A stretch of 64,000 bases of DNA from Roseovarius litoreus (GTDB lineage: Bacteria; Pseudomonadota; Alphaproteobacteria; Rhodobacterales; Rhodobacteraceae), in NCBI RefSeq assembly GCF_900142765.1, contig NZ_FRCB01000002.1, positions 62,001-126,000 of the forward strand, given 5' to 3'. A program made the translations under genes and the position numbers. Positions 54,760 to 64,000 of this stretch are shown here, in pieces (positions within the stretch are counted from its first letter, which is position 1; each line of letters starts with the position of its first letter). The notes beneath the pieces were generated by a model, which did not search any database, was not told the DNA's origin, and saw nothing but the letters and a program-made list of their open reading frames with translations.

Positions 54760-56094
54760 ATGATCGAGCTCTACGAAACCCAACGGGCGATGCGGAACAT
54801 GCGAAAGGCGGCCATGCAGCGTGGCGTGGTCGCGGTTCTGGACGTGGGCACATCCAAGATTGCATGTCTGGTTTTGCGCTTCGACGGAACCGAGCGATTG
54901 ACCGAAAGCGACGGCATCGGCGCGATGGCAGGGCAGGCCGGCTTTCGGGTGATCGGTGCTGCAACGACGCGGTCGCGCGGCGTGCGCTTTGGCGAGATCA
55001 CCGCGATGGTCGAGACCGAGCGCGCGATCCGCACCGCCATTCAGGCGGCACAGAAGATGGCGAATATCCGTGTCGACCACGTGATCGCCTGTTTTTCGGG
55101 CGCGGGCCCGCGCTCTTACGGGCTGGCGGGGTCTGTCGATCTGGAGGGGCACACCGTCACCGAACAGGATATCGGTCGTGTGCTCAGCGCCTGTGATGTG
55201 CCCGATTACGGAGAAGGGCGTGAGGTCCTTCATGCCCAGCCGGTGAATTTCGCACTGGATCATCGCTCGGGTCTGGCTGACCCGCGCGGTCAGATGGGTC
55301 AGACGCTGTCCACGGACATGCATATGCTGACGGTCGAGGGCGCGGCCATTCAGAACATCGCCCATTGTGTCAAACGCTGTGACCTTGAATTGGCGGGGCT
55401 GGCAAGCTCAGCCTATGTCAGTGGCATCTCGGCGCTGGTCGAGGACGAGCAGGAACTTGGGGCCGCCTGCATCGATCTGGGTGGCGGTACCGCCGGCGTG
55501 TCGATCTTCATCAAGAAACACATGATCTTTGCCGACAGTGTCCGTATGGGCGGCGATCACGTCACCGGCGACATCTCCATGGGTTTGCAGGTGCCGCAGG
55601 CCACCGCGGAACGGATCAAGACCTTTTATGGCGGCGTTGTCGCAACCGGCATGGATGACCGCGAAATGATCGAGATCGGCGGCGAGACCGGCGATTGGGA
55701 ACATGATCGCCGCACCGTGAGCCGCGCCGAACTGATCGGCATCATGCGTCCTCGTGTCGAGGAAATCCTCGAGGAAGTGCGCGCACGTCTCGACGCCGCG
55801 GGGTTCGATCATCTGCCAAGCCAGCAGATCGTGTTGACAGGCGGCGGCAGCCAGATCCCGGGTCTAGATGGTCTGGCCAGCAAGATCCTAGGCCATCAGG
55901 TCCGGCTGGGTCGGCCGTTGCGGGTGCATGGCCTGCCGCAGGCCGCCACCGGGCCTGGCTTTTCCAGTGCCGTGGGCATGTGCCTTTTCGCGGCCAATCC
56001 ACAGGATGAATGGTGGGACTTCGAGATTCCCGTCGATCGCTATCCCGCCCGCTCTTTGAAGCGGGCCGTCAAATGGTTCAAGGACAACTGGTGA
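54760..56094 (+). CDS. ftsA: Cell division protein FtsA
   Basis: Protein of 444 aa, actin-fold ATPase that tethers FtsZ to the membrane. ATP-binding blocks: VLDVGTSKIACLVLR, CIDLGGGTAGVSIF and IVLTGGGSQIPGLDGL. The C-terminal SLKRAVKWFKDNW is the amphipathic membrane-binding helix. The N-terminus is slightly extended compared with E. coli, as in other alphaproteobacteria. Confidence 0.96.
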   Translation: MIELYETQRAMRNMRKAAMQRGVVAVLDVGTSKIACLVLRFDGTERLTESDGIGAMAGQAGFRVIGAATTRSRGVRFGEITAMVETERAIRTAIQAAQKMANIRVDHVIACFSGAGPRSYGLAGSVDLEGHTVTEQDIGRVLSACDVPDYGEGREVLHAQPVNFALDHRSGLADPRGQMGQTLSTDMHMLTVEGAAIQNIAHCVKRCDLELAGLASSAYVSGISALVEDEQELGAACIDLGGGTAGVSIFIKKHMIFADSVRMGGDHVTGDISMGLQVPQATAERIKTFYGGVVATGMDDREMIEIGGETGDWEHDRRTVSRAELIGIMRPRVEEILEEVRARLDAAGFDHLPSQQIVLTGGGSQIPGLDGLASKILGHQVRLGRPLRVHGLPQAATGPGFSSAVGMCLFAANPQDEWWDFEIPVDRYPARSLKRAVKWFKDNW

Positions 56095-56138
56095 ACGCAA
56101 TATGTGGTCATATCGGCGAAATCCCGCGTGCAGGGACA

Positions 56139-56156
56139 AAAATATGGGCATATTTT
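56139..56156. promoter_or_regulatory. 18-bp palindrome upstream of ftsZ
   Basis: AAAATATG-GG-CATATTTT, perfect over 8 bp each side, 121 bp before the ftsZ start in the 183-bp ftsA-ftsZ gap. Flanking A and T runs make the region bendable. It is a candidate operator for a cell-cycle or stress regulator. Confidence 0.5.
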
Positions 56157-56277
56157 GTGTCATTTCGTTGTTTTTTGGGTGACGCAAGGGGCAACCATCG
56201 GTAAGAATGGTCGGGAATAGGCGGAAAAATGGCCTGTCTGGCAGAGGCAGGCGCAACAGCAGGCGGATGATAGAGCA

Positions 56278-57912
56278 ATGACTTTGAACCTCACGATGCC
56301 AGGACAGGATCAGGAACTGAAACCCCGCATCACCGTGTTCGGTGTCGGTGGCGCCGGTGGTAATGCGGTCAACAACATGATCGAGAAGCAGCTGGACGGG
56401 GTTGACTTCGTTGTGGCCAACACCGACGCGCAGGCCTTGCAGCAGAGCAATGCCGAACATCGCATCCAGTTGGGTGTCAAGGTGACCGAGGGGCTTGGCG
56501 CGGGCGCCAAGGCATCCGTTGGCGCCGCGGCTGCCGAAGAAAACATCGAACAGATCGTCGACCATCTGGCCGGTGCGCATATGTGTTTCATCACTGCAGG
56601 CATGGGCGGTGGCACGGGCACAGGCGCCGCGCCGATCATCGCACAGGCCGCACGTGAGCTTGGCGTGTTGACCGTGGGTGTCGTGACCAAGCCGTTTCAA
56701 TTCGAGGGCGCGAAGCGGATGCGTCAGGCCGAAGAGGGCGTGGAAGCGTTGCAGAAGATGGTCGATACCCTGATCATCATTCCCAACCAGAACCTGTTCC
56801 GTCTGGCCAATGAAAAGACCACCTTTACCGATGCCTTCTCGATGGCGGATGACGTTCTGTACCAAGGCGTCAAGGGTGTGACCGACCTGATGGTGCGGCC
56901 CGGTCTGATCAACCTCGATTTCGCCGATGTGCGCGCCGTCATGGACGAGATGGGCAAGGCGATGATGGGCACGGGCGAAGACTCGGGCGAGGATCGCGCG
57001 ATCCAGGCCGCCGAGAAGGCTATCGCGAACCCGCTGCTCGACGAAATCAGCCTGCGGGGCGCGAAGGGTGTACTTATCAACATCACGGGTGGCCATGATC
57101 TGACCCTGTTCGAGCTCGACGAAGCCGCGAACCGCATCCGCGAGGAAGTGGACCCGGATGCCAACATCATCGTGGGCTCCACTCTCGATACCAGCATGGA
57201 AGGCACGATGCGGGTCAGCGTTGTGGCGACCGGGATCGATGCGCAGTCCGACCGTATGGACCCGCCGATGCCGCGCCGGTCGATGGCTGCGCCGCTGCGC
57301 CCGGCCGTCCATCAGGATCATGAAGAGGACATGGCCGGCGAATACGAGGAAACCCCCGTCGCCGCGCAACGTGCCGAGCCTGAACCCAGCCTGTTCCAGG
57401 ATGATGATCTCGACGCGCAGCGTGCTGCCGCCGAAGAGCAGATGGAAGACATCTTCGAAGAGCAGACGGCCGCCCGCTTCGAGGACGACGATTTGCCGCC
57501 GCCGGCTTATGCACCGCGCGCCGAAGAGTTTGACCCGGCAGCGCATCACGCACAAAGAGCATCTGAGCGGGAAGAGTTCGTGGCGCCCTCACCGGCACGC
57601 CCGGCGCCGGGCACCCCTACGCCCGAGGCAATGGCCCGTCTGCAAGCGGCAGTGAGCAAAGCGCCGGAAGCGCGCGAGCGTCAGGCACAGCCTGCTGCAC
57701 CGCAAGAGCAGAGCCATGATCCGCGGCCGCGCTTCGGTATCAATTCGTTGATCAACCGGATGACCGGGCATGGGGAGCCCGAGGCCACGCGCACAGCGCG
57801 CCAACAGCCGACGGTGCAGGCACCGCAAACCCGGCAAGTCGCTCCTGAACCGCGCAGTGAAGATGACGAACAGATCGAAATTCCGGCATTCCTGCGGCGT
57901 CAAGCCAACTAA
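56278..57912 (+). CDS. ftsZ: Cell division GTPase FtsZ
   Basis: Protein of 544 aa. The GTPase core (residues 15-320) has [13 protein letters not shown], the tubulin signature [10 protein letters not shown] (from residue 110), and [21 protein letters not shown] with the catalytic T7-loop Asp. A long acidic, Pro/Gln-rich linker of about 210 residues leads to the C-terminal peptide [12 protein letters not shown], which binds FtsA. The linker is much longer than in E. coli (383 aa in total), typical of alphaproteobacteria. Confidence 0.97.
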   Translation: MTLNLTMPGQDQELKPRITVFGVGGAGGNAVNNMIEKQLDGVDFVVANTDAQALQQSNAEHRIQLGVKVTEGLGAGAKASVGAAAAEENIEQIVDHLAGAHMCFITAGMGGGTGTGAAPIIAQAARELGVLTVGVVTKPFQFEGAKRMRQAEEGVEALQKMVDTLIIIPNQNLFRLANEKTTFTDAFSMADDVLYQGVKGVTDLMVRPGLINLDFADVRAVMDEMGKAMMGTGEDSGEDRAIQAAEKAIANPLLDEISLRGAKGVLINITGGHDLTLFELDEAANRIREEVDPDANIIVGSTLDTSMEGTMRVSVVATGIDAQSDRMDPPMPRRSMAAPLRPAVHQDHEEDMAGEYEETPVAAQRAEPEPSLFQDDDLDAQRAAAEEQMEDIFEEQTAARFEDDDLPPPAYAPRAEEFDPAAHHAQRASEREEFVAPSPARPAPGTPTPEAMARLQAAVSKAPEARERQAQPAAPQEQSHDPRPRFGINSLINRMTGHGEPEATRTARQQPTVQAPQTRQVAPEPRSEDDEQIEIPAFLRRQAN

Positions 57913-57931
57913 TCCTGCCTGGAAGTGAACG

Positions 57932-57967
57932 AAAAGAGCTGCCATTTGGCGGCTCTTTTTGTTTTTA
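57932..57967 (+). terminator. Intrinsic terminator after ftsZ
   Basis: Stem AAAAGAGCTGCC/GGCGGCTCTTTTT (one G-T pair) with an ATTT loop, continuing into TTTTTGTTTTT. It ends the division cluster transcript, so lpxC must have its own promoter. Confidence 0.88.
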
Positions 57968-58133
57968 AATCAGTCATTTGCAGGTATCGATTTTCATTTG
58001 GGCAAGAATTCGCCAACGCATCACGGAAGATGTTTCAACACGTTGCAAAGATTGAGTTGAGCCTTGGGTTTCCGGGATTTAAACCGCTTGTTAATCATTA
58101 AAGGCGTGGTCCGTCCACGACGTGAGGGACATC

Positions 58134-59054
58134 TTGCAGACAACGATCAAGACTCCAGTTTCGTTCGAGGGCGTCGGCCTGCACTCCGGCAAGCCGGCTC
58201 GTGCGACGATCCTGCCGGCTGCAGCCGGGCACGGTATCGCCTTTCGCCGTAGCGACATGGCCCCGGATCACGCGATGATTCCAGCCCTTTGGAGCAATGT
58301 CCGTCAGTCGCCACTCTGCACCTTGCTGGAAAACCGCTATGGCGCGACCGTATCGACGGTCGAACACATCATGGCAGCTTTGATCGGTTGCGGAATCCAT
58401 AACGCCATCGTCGAAATCGACGGCCCGGAAATTCCGATCCTCGATGGAAGTTCTGCTGCTTTCGTTCGTGGCATCCTGTCGCGCGGCGTCCAGCATCTTG
58501 GTACGCCTGTCAGCGCCCTGAGGGTGCTTGAAACGGTCGAGGTGCGGCGCGGGCAGGCATGGGCGCGTCTGACGCCGCATGACAGCCTCATGATCGAGTT
58601 CGATATCGAGTTCGAGGATGCCGCCATCGGCAGTCAGAAGAAAACCCTGAACATGTCGAATGGCAGCTTCGTGCGAGAGCTCAGCACGAGCCGTACCTTT
58701 TGCCGCAAGGCAGATGTGGACATGATGCGGTCGAACGGTCTGGCGCTTGGCGGAACACTTGAAAACGCGGTCGTCGTGGACGGCGCGCGCGTTCTCAGCC
58801 CCGGTGGCCTGCGTCACGACGATGAGGCCGTGCGCCACAAGATGCTCGACGCGGTCGGCGATCTTGGTCTGGCCGGTATGCCGATCCTTGGGCATTATCA
58901 CGGCTTCCGCGCCGGTCATGCGCTGACAAATGATCTTCTGTGTGAACTCTTCTCGCGTCCCCGGAGCTTTGAGACGCTTTTGTGCGACGAGACCACGGCA
59001 GCGCGCTTGCCCGGAGTGGGCGTCCATTGGGGTGAAATTCCTGCAGTCGCCTGA
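58134..59054 (+). CDS. lpxC: UDP-3-O-acyl-GlcNAc deacetylase
   Basis: Protein of 306 aa. Zinc-binding residues lie in VEHIMAAL and HDDEAVRHKMLDAVGDL, with catalytic GHYHGFRAGHAL. It commits to lipid A synthesis. The start is placed at a TTG (58134): AGGGAC is 5 bp upstream, and the protein then begins with the family start QTTIKTPVSFEGVGLHSG. A GTG at 58122 would add four residues and lacks a ribosome site. Confidence 0.92.
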   Translation: MQTTIKTPVSFEGVGLHSGKPARATILPAAAGHGIAFRRSDMAPDHAMIPALWSNVRQSPLCTLLENRYGATVSTVEHIMAALIGCGIHNAIVEIDGPEIPILDGSSAAFVRGILSRGVQHLGTPVSALRVLETVEVRRGQAWARLTPHDSLMIEFDIEFEDAAIGSQKKTLNMSNGSFVRELSTSRTFCRKADVDMMRSNGLALGGTLENAVVVDGARVLSPGGLRHDDEAVRHKMLDAVGDLGLAGMPILGHYHGFRAGHALTNDLLCELFSRPRSFETLLCDETTAARLPGVGVHWGEIPAVA

Positions 59055-59162
59055 CGTTCAAAAAACGCCCAAAGACGTTTTGCACCGGAAATTTATGTGC
59101 TAGGACCAAACGAGATAAATTGGGTTTCGGTCCGAAATCGCGCAAGATAGGTGAGTTCCAGC

Positions 59163-60011
59163 ATGACAATCGGCAAGTCCCGGGCAACACTGGTCGGTGC
59201 AATCGTCGTTGGCCTTGGTCTTGCAGGGTGCAGCGAGAATTCACGTGTCGAACGGGGCGAGGTCGATTTCGAGAACTACACCGCGGAACAGATATTCGAA
59301 CGCGCAGAATACGATCTTTCGAGGAACGATCCCGACCTTGCGGCCGAGGTGTTCGGCGAGGTCGAGCGCCTGTATCCATACTCTGAATGGGCCAAGCGCG
59401 CGCTCATCATGCAGGCCTTCTCGTATCACCAGGCCGAAGATTATGAAAACAGCCGTGCCTCGGCGCAGCGGTTCATCGATTTCTATCCGACCGATGAAGA
59501 CGCGGCTTATGCGCAGTACCTGCTGGCACTGAGCTATTATGATCAGATCGACGAGGTCGGGCGCGATCAGGGGCTCACGTTCCAGGCGTTGCAAGCCCTG
59601 CGCGAAGTCATCGAACGCCATCCTGACAGCGAATATGCCCAGTCCTCGGTTCTCAAGTTCGACCTGGCCTTCGACCATCTGGCCGCCAAGGAAATGGAAA
59701 TCGGTCGGTACTACCTGCGCGGGGATCATTTCTCGGCCGCGATCAATCGCTTCCGTGTCGTGGTCGAGGATTTCCAGACCACCAGTCACACGGCCGAGGC
59801 GCTCCACCGCTTGGTCGAGTCATATCTGTCGCTTGGCCTCACGGACGAGGCGCGCACAGCCGGTGCGATCCTTGGCTACAATTTCCGCGGCACCCAATGG
59901 TATGAGGACAGCTACACGCTGTTGACGGGGCAGGGGCTGACGCTGGAAGCCGCCGGCGACAGCTGGCTGCGTCAGATCTATCGCCAGATGATTCAGGGCC
60001 GCTGGCTGTAA
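59163..60011 (+). CDS. bamD: Outer-membrane assembly lipoprotein BamD
   Basis: Protein of 282 aa. Lipoprotein signal (LVGAIVVGLGLAGCS, lipobox Cys at residue 19), then five TPR-like repeats: YDLSRNDPDLAAEVFGEVERLYPYSEWAK and AAYAQYLLALSYYDQI. It is a core subunit of the BAM complex with BamA. It follows lpxC by 108 bp, the usual alphaproteobacterial order, and recN follows. Confidence 0.95.
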   Translation: MTIGKSRATLVGAIVVGLGLAGCSENSRVERGEVDFENYTAEQIFERAEYDLSRNDPDLAAEVFGEVERLYPYSEWAKRALIMQAFSYHQAEDYENSRASAQRFIDFYPTDEDAAYAQYLLALSYYDQIDEVGRDQGLTFQALQALREVIERHPDSEYAQSSVLKFDLAFDHLAAKEMEIGRYYLRGDHFSAAINRFRVVVEDFQTTSHTAEALHRLVESYLSLGLTDEARTAGAILGYNFRGTQWYEDSYTLLTGQGLTLEAAGDSWLRQIYRQMIQGRWL

Positions 60012-60050
60012 TGCGGCGACGGAAATGTCGGCGTCACCGGGACATATTCA

Positions 60051-61700
60051 ATGCTGCGTGCACTTGATATCCGCGACATTCTCATCATCGACCATCTGGA
60101 ACTGGCCTTTCAGCCGGGGCTGAATGTTCTGACCGGCGAAACCGGTGCGGGAAAATCCATCCTGCTCGACTCGCTCGGGTTCGTTCTGGGCTGGCGGGGG
60201 AGGGCCGAACTGGTTCGCCAGGGCGCCGATCAGGGCGAGGTGGTGGCCGAATTCGATCTGCCCAAGGATCATCCAGCCCGTGCCGTTTTGTTGGATGCGG
60301 GCCTGCCTGAAGAGGATCAATTGATCCTGCGCCGGGTCAATACCAGTGACGGACGCAAGACCGCCTGGGTCAATGATCGCCGATGTTCTGGCGAGGTGCT
60401 GCGCCGTCTTTCGGATACCTTGGTGGAATTGCACGGCCAGCACGATGATCGCGGTCTTCTGGACCCAAAGGGACACCGTGCCTTGCTGGATGCCTTCGGC
60501 GCCTTGAACGACCTGAAATCGCGGACAAGGACGGCCTGGCGCGCCGTGGCCGAGGCGGGCAAGGCGCTGTCTCGCGCCGAGGCTGCCTTGCAGGAGGTGC
60601 GCACCGAAGAAGAGTTCCTGCGTCATGCGGTCACCGAGTTGGATGCTCTGGATCCCCAACCAGGCGAGGATGACGCGCTCGATGCGCGACGCCGCTTGAT
60701 GCAACAGGCCGAGCGTATTCGGGAAGATATCCTGCGCGCTCAGGCGGCCCTTGGCTTCGAAGGGGCCGAGGGCGCCGCGGGGGACGCGTTGCGCTGGCTT
60801 GAGGGGGTGGCGGATCGCGCCGAAGGCCAATTGGACGAGCCGATTGCCGCGCTGAGCCGCGCCATGGTGGAGCTTGACGAGGCGACGCAGGGCGTGACCC
60901 GCTGTCTTGACGGGCTGACCTTCAATCCTCTGGAACTGGAAGAAACCGAGGAACGTCTATTCGCGATCCGCGCGCTTGCCCGCAAACATGGCGTGGCCCC
61001 GGATGATCTGGCGAGTTTCGCGACTGAACTGCGCAGGAAACTTGCTGCTTTGGATCAGGGCGATGCCGATATCGCCGCGTTGCGCACGGCCCTTGCGCAG
61101 GCTCAGGCAGAGTATGACGCGACCGCCGATGCGCTGACAGACGCGCGCAAAGAGGCCGCAGATCGTCTGGATCATGCGGTGACTGCAGAACTTGCGCCGC
61201 TCAAGATGGAACGTGCGGTCTTCTCGACCGAGATCACGCGCTCGGATCCCGGACCCGACGGGCGTGACAACGTGACATTCACGGTGGCAACCAATCCCGG
61301 TGCGCCTGCTGGTCCGCTCAACAAAATCGCCTCGGGTGGTGAACTCAGCCGGTTTCTTCTGGCTCTGAAAGTCTGTCTGACCGGAACCGACTCAGGGCTG
61401 ACGATGATTTTCGACGAGATCGACCGCGGTGTCGGCGGGGCGACGGCGGATGCGGTGGGGCGGCGGCTTGCGCAACTGGCCGGCGGTGGGCAGGTGCTGG
61501 TGGTCACGCACTCGCCGCAAGTGGCCGCCCGTGGCGCGCATCACTGGCGCGTGGAAAAGAAGGTTGTTCACGATATCACCTTGTCGACTGTCACGCCTCT
61601 TTCGCAGCCCGACCGCGTGGACGAGATCGCCCGCATGTTGTCCGGTGACCGGATCACGGCAGAGGCGCGGGCCGCGGCCGAAGCCCTGATGGCAGGCTGA
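60051..61700 (+). CDS. recN: DNA repair protein RecN
   Basis: Protein of 549 aa, an SMC-like ATPase for double-strand break repair. Walker A is TGETGAGKSILLDSLG, the signature is KIASGGELSRFLLALK, Walker B is TMIFDEIDRGVGGATADAVG, and a coiled-coil middle (residues 150-370) joins them. The start at 60051 is the family start (MLRALDIRDILIIDHLEL). In related genomes ligA often follows; here the next gene is on the opposite strand. Confidence 0.95.
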   Translation: MLRALDIRDILIIDHLELAFQPGLNVLTGETGAGKSILLDSLGFVLGWRGRAELVRQGADQGEVVAEFDLPKDHPARAVLLDAGLPEEDQLILRRVNTSDGRKTAWVNDRRCSGEVLRRLSDTLVELHGQHDDRGLLDPKGHRALLDAFGALNDLKSRTRTAWRAVAEAGKALSRAEAALQEVRTEEEFLRHAVTELDALDPQPGEDDALDARRRLMQQAERIREDILRAQAALGFEGAEGAAGDALRWLEGVADRAEGQLDEPIAALSRAMVELDEATQGVTRCLDGLTFNPLELEETEERLFAIRALARKHGVAPDDLASFATELRRKLAALDQGDADIAALRTALAQAQAEYDATADALTDARKEAADRLDHAVTAELAPLKMERAVFSTEITRSDPGPDGRDNVTFTVATNPGAPAGPLNKIASGGELSRFLLALKVCLTGTDSGLTMIFDEIDRGVGGATADAVGRRLAQLAGGGQVLVVTHSPQVAARGAHHWRVEKKVVHDITLSTVTPLSQPDRVDEIARMLSGDRITAEARAAAEALMAG

Positions 61701-61731
61701 TCGGTCGCAGCGCCTCCTCTGGCGTCGGGTG

Positions 61732-63108
61732 TCAGCTGTCAGGCGGGACCAGTTTGCCGGGGTTCATGATACCTTTTGGATCAAGCGCCCGCTTTAGCGT
61801 GCCCATCACGCCCCAGGCCGCCCCGTGTTCGCGCTCCATATAGCCCAGTTTGCCGATGCCTATGCCGTGCTCGCCGGTCGCCGTTCCGCCAAGTGCCAGC
61901 GCGCATTCGACCATGCGCTCCGAGACGGCCATGGCTTTGCCGACCGCTTCAGTATCGGTGTCGTCAAAAAGCAGGATCGCATGGAAATTGCCGTCTCCGA
62001 CATGGCCCAGTATCGGGCCGGGTATGCCGGTGGCTTCAAGATCCGCGCGGGTCGTCTCGATCGCCTCGGCCAGCCGCGAAATCGGCACGCAAATGTCGGT
62101 GACCAAGGCCCGCATCCCAGGGCGACTGGCAAGGATCGCGTGATAGGCATTGTGCCGCATGGTCCAGAGCGCGGTGCGATCCTCGGGTCGCGTGGCCCAG
62201 TCAAAGCCCGTGCCGCGGTGCTCGGCGGCGATCAGTCCGAAGGTTTCTGCCTGTTCTCCCACGCCTGCATCCGAGCCGTGAAACTCCAGAAGAAGATGCG
62301 GCCGTTCAGGCAAGTCCATCCCGGCATAGGCATTCACGGCCGCGACACTGGCGGGATCCATCAGCTCGATCCGCGCCATCGGGATCCCCATCTGGATGGT
62401 CTCGATAACCGCCTGCACCGCATCGCCGACCGTCTCGAACCCGCAGACCGCGCTTGATATCGCCTCGGGTTGACCGTGCAGGCGCAACGTAACCTCGGTG
62501 ATCAAACCAAGTGTGCCTTCCGATCCCACGAACAGCCCCGTCAGGTCATAGCCCGAAGAAGATTTGCGCGCGCGCGTGCCGGTGCGGATCACTTCGCCCG
62601 AAGCGGTCACCACCTCAAGCCCCAGAACATTGTCGCGCATCGTGCCATAGCGCACCGCCGTCGTGCCGCTTGCACGGGTCGAGGTCATGCCCCCGATCGA
62701 GGCATTGGCGCCGGGATCCACGGGAAAGAACAAACCCGTCGCGCGGAGGTCTTCATTGAGCGATTCGCGCGTCACCCCCGGCTGAACCGTCACGTCCATG
62801 TCTTCGGGATGCACGGCAAGGATGCGGTTCATCCGGCTGAAATCCACGCTTATACCTCCCTGAAAGGCCTGAGCCTGCCCCTCAAGCGAGGTACCGGTTC
62901 CCCATCCGATCACCGCGCATTCCGCCTTTGCGCAAGCCTTCACGATCCTTGCGACCTCTTCCGTGGTTTCAGGATAGGCGACCGCATTCGGTGGGCTGCA
63001 GGGAAAATGACTTTCGCTTCTGCCATGCAGGTTCAAATCGGACTTGGACCGGCTGAGCCGTTGGCCTAGAAACGTTGATATCTCGGCGATTGCTTCCTGC
63101 ACGCCCAT
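61732..63108 (-). CDS. GlcD-type FAD-linked oxidase (D-lactate/glycolate dehydrogenase family)
   Basis: Protein of 458 aa. The FAD-binding PCMH domain has VIGWGTGTSLEGQAQAF, VDPGANASIGGMTSTRASGT and GLFVGSEGTLGLITEVTLRL; the C-terminal FAD-oxidase domain has HVGDGNFHA and GTATGEHGIGIGKLGYME. It oxidises a 2-hydroxy acid such as D-lactate, passing electrons to cytochrome c or quinone. No GlcE/GlcF genes are adjacent, which favours a single-subunit D-lactate dehydrogenase. The start at 63108 is the last Met before the domain. Confidence 0.88.
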   Translation of the reverse strand: MGVQEAIAEISTFLGQRLSRSKSDLNLHGRSESHFPCSPPNAVAYPETTEEVARIVKACAKAECAVIGWGTGTSLEGQAQAFQGGISVDFSRMNRILAVHPEDMDVTVQPGVTRESLNEDLRATGLFFPVDPGANASIGGMTSTRASGTTAVRYGTMRDNVLGLEVVTASGEVIRTGTRARKSSSGYDLTGLFVGSEGTLGLITEVTLRLHGQPEAISSAVCGFETVGDAVQAVIETIQMGIPMARIELMDPASVAAVNAYAGMDLPERPHLLLEFHGSDAGVGEQAETFGLIAAEHRGTGFDWATRPEDRTALWTMRHNAYHAILASRPGMRALVTDICVPISRLAEAIETTRADLEATGIPGPILGHVGDGNFHAILLFDDTDTEAVGKAMAVSERMVECALALGGTATGEHGIGIGKLGYMEREHGAAWGVMGTLKRALDPKGIMNPGKLVPPDS

Positions 63109-63193
63109 GACTGCCCTCCAGAACTGCGACAGGTTCAGGTTACGGTAAGCAAAGCGCAGGGAAAAGAGCGCTGGACCCGGCAAGTGGCAGGCA

Positions 63194-64000
63194 ATGAACG
63201 ACGGCGAACAGTCTATTTTCCGACAGAAGGCGACCGCCGCGCGCGGTGCCGTGCGCAGCGGCTGGGACGTGCTGCTGCATCGGGGCCCAAGCCAGTTCCA
63301 GTTCTGGCTGATCGCCCTTGCGATAGGAATCGCCGCCGGTTTTGCCGCGTTGTTGTTCCGCAAGGGGATCGCCGCGCTGCAAAACCTCGCCTATGGCTCC
63401 GATGATCCGGGCCACTTGCATTCATTGGCTGAAACCTTGCCCTGGTATTGGGTTTTGATCGTGCCGATTCTCGGCGGTCTGGTCGTCGGGATCATCTTGC
63501 ATCTGTTCACCGATGATGCGCGGGTGCGGTCGGTCTCGGATGTGATCGAGGGGGCCGCGCTCAACGATGGCCGGGTCGAGGGGCGTGAGGGTGTCGCCTC
63601 TGCCTTCGCGTCGCTGATCACGCTTGGTACGGGCGGGTCTTCCGGGCGCGAGGGACCGGTCGTGCATATGGCCGGCGTCATTTCGAGCTGGGTGAGCGAC
63701 CGGATCAACGCTGATGGGATCACCGGCCGCGATCTTCTGGGCTGCGCGGTTGCCGCTGCGGTCTCGGCGTCTTTCAACGCGCCGATTGCAGGGGCGCTTT
63801 TCGCGCTCGAGGTGGTGCTACGCCATTTCGCGCTCCATGCCTTTGCCCCGATCGTGATTGCCAGCGTCGCGGGCACGGTCATCAACCGCCTTGAATTCGG
63901 CGACATCACGGAATTCGCCCTGCCCACGGTCAGCGTGCTGGAATTCTATGTCGAATTGCCCGCTTTCCTTCTGTTGGGGCTTGTCTGCGGTGTTGTCGCC
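63194..64000 (+). CDS. ClC-family chloride channel/transporter (3' end outside window)
   Basis: The first 269 codons are visible and open to the right window edge. After a short basic N-terminus come helices with GSSGREGPVVHMAG (the GxExP ion-selectivity motif) and SFNAPIAGALFALEVVL. DVIEGAALNDGRVEGR stands where the first GSGIP motif usually is, so the anion site is partly non-standard. It probably exchanges chloride and protons across the inner membrane. It diverges from the FAD-oxidase gene over an 85-bp gap. Confidence 0.87.
   Translation, partial: MNDGEQSIFRQKATAARGAVRSGWDVLLHRGPSQFQFWLIALAIGIAAGFAALLFRKGIAALQNLAYGSDDPGHLHSLAETLPWYWVLIVPILGGLVVGIILHLFTDDARVRSVSDVIEGAALNDGRVEGREGVASAFASLITLGTGGSSGREGPVVHMAGVISSWVSDRINADGITGRDLLGCAVAAAVSASFNAPIAGALFALEVVLRHFALHAFAPIVIASVAGTVINRLEFGDITEFALPTVSVLEFYVELPAFLLLGLVCGVVA

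Noticed and set aside
59062..59081. AAAACG/CGTTTT hairpin after lpxC
   Set aside because: Only 6 bp and AT-rich; too weak to call a terminator.
1..64000. CRISPR array, rRNA operon, prophage or complete insertion sequence
   Set aside because: No spaced direct repeats of CRISPR type, no rRNA sequence and no intact transposase were found; the tandem array at 43765 has no spacers.

Overview
The window comes from a GC-rich alphaproteobacterium, most likely a marine Rhodobacterales (Roseobacter-group) organism. Four things point there: the end of a sox thiosulfate-oxidation cluster, a DMSP demethylation pair (dmdA-acuI), a division/cell-wall cluster in the usual alphaproteobacterial order, and several small families (DUF2842, DUF2484, DUF1326/DUF2182) typical of the order. 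No rRNA, tRNA or CRISPR array was recognised.

Layout. 1-2.7 kb: 3' end of soxD, then soxE and soxF. 2.7-3.5 kb: a scar with an internally deleted tyrosine-recombinase pseudogene. 3.5-6.4 kb: PepSY protein, response regulator, histidine kinase and a small membrane protein. 6.4-9.0 kb: AGCS alanine/sodium symporter and UspA, divergent from an Lrp-type regulator. 9.5-12.9 kb: polar amino-acid ABC transporter. 13.1-15.7 kb: two tandem TerB-like paralogs, a DUF1330 protein, a secreted protein and a probable DUF4274 protein. 15.8-19.3 kb: a decayed locus (GlxA-type regulator, spermidine/putrescine-type ABC transporter, creatinase) with several large deletions and one frameshift. 19.5-29.5 kb: housekeeping genes (TRIC-type protein, DUF2842, purA, secG, pyrG, ribA, a response regulator, xthA, a thioredoxin-TPR protein, a Lon-N domain protein, Trm112). 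29.6-35.4 kb: FCD/GntR regulator divergent from DUF2182, DUF1326, dmdA and acuI, then UspA and a GNAT protein. 35.4-61.7 kb: the dcw cluster mraZ-rsmH-ftsL-ftsI-murE-murF-mraY-murD-ftsW-murG-murC-murB-ddl-ftsQ-ftsA-ftsZ, followed by lpxC, bamD and recN. It is interrupted by an antisense flavoprotein gene (between murD and ftsW) and an APC permease (between murC and DUF2484-murB). 61.7-64 kb: a GlcD-type FAD oxidase and the start of a ClC channel gene.

The most interesting material is non-coding. (i) Between a response-regulator gene and xthA, an FNR-like box sits at the right distance from a -10-like element, followed by a candidate sRNA of about 76 nt that has a CUCCCU loop and a strong intrinsic terminator. 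(ii) The 680-bp region before mraZ has several TGGGN boxes on a 10-bp period (MraZ operator type) and a perfect 16-bp-stem terminator, which looks like the UpsM sRNA arrangement described in Rhodobacter. (iii) A dispersed intergenic repeat (core GGGATATTT, then GCCAGAAGAA) occurs six times, mostly just after stop codons and often joined to a GC-rich hairpin. (iv) A long near-palindrome of the FCD-regulator type lies between the GntR-family gene and the DUF2182/DUF1326/dmdA/acuI run. (v) Other palindromes or repeats lie upstream of the amino-acid ABC operon, pyrG, ftsZ, murD and the lrp/uspA pair.
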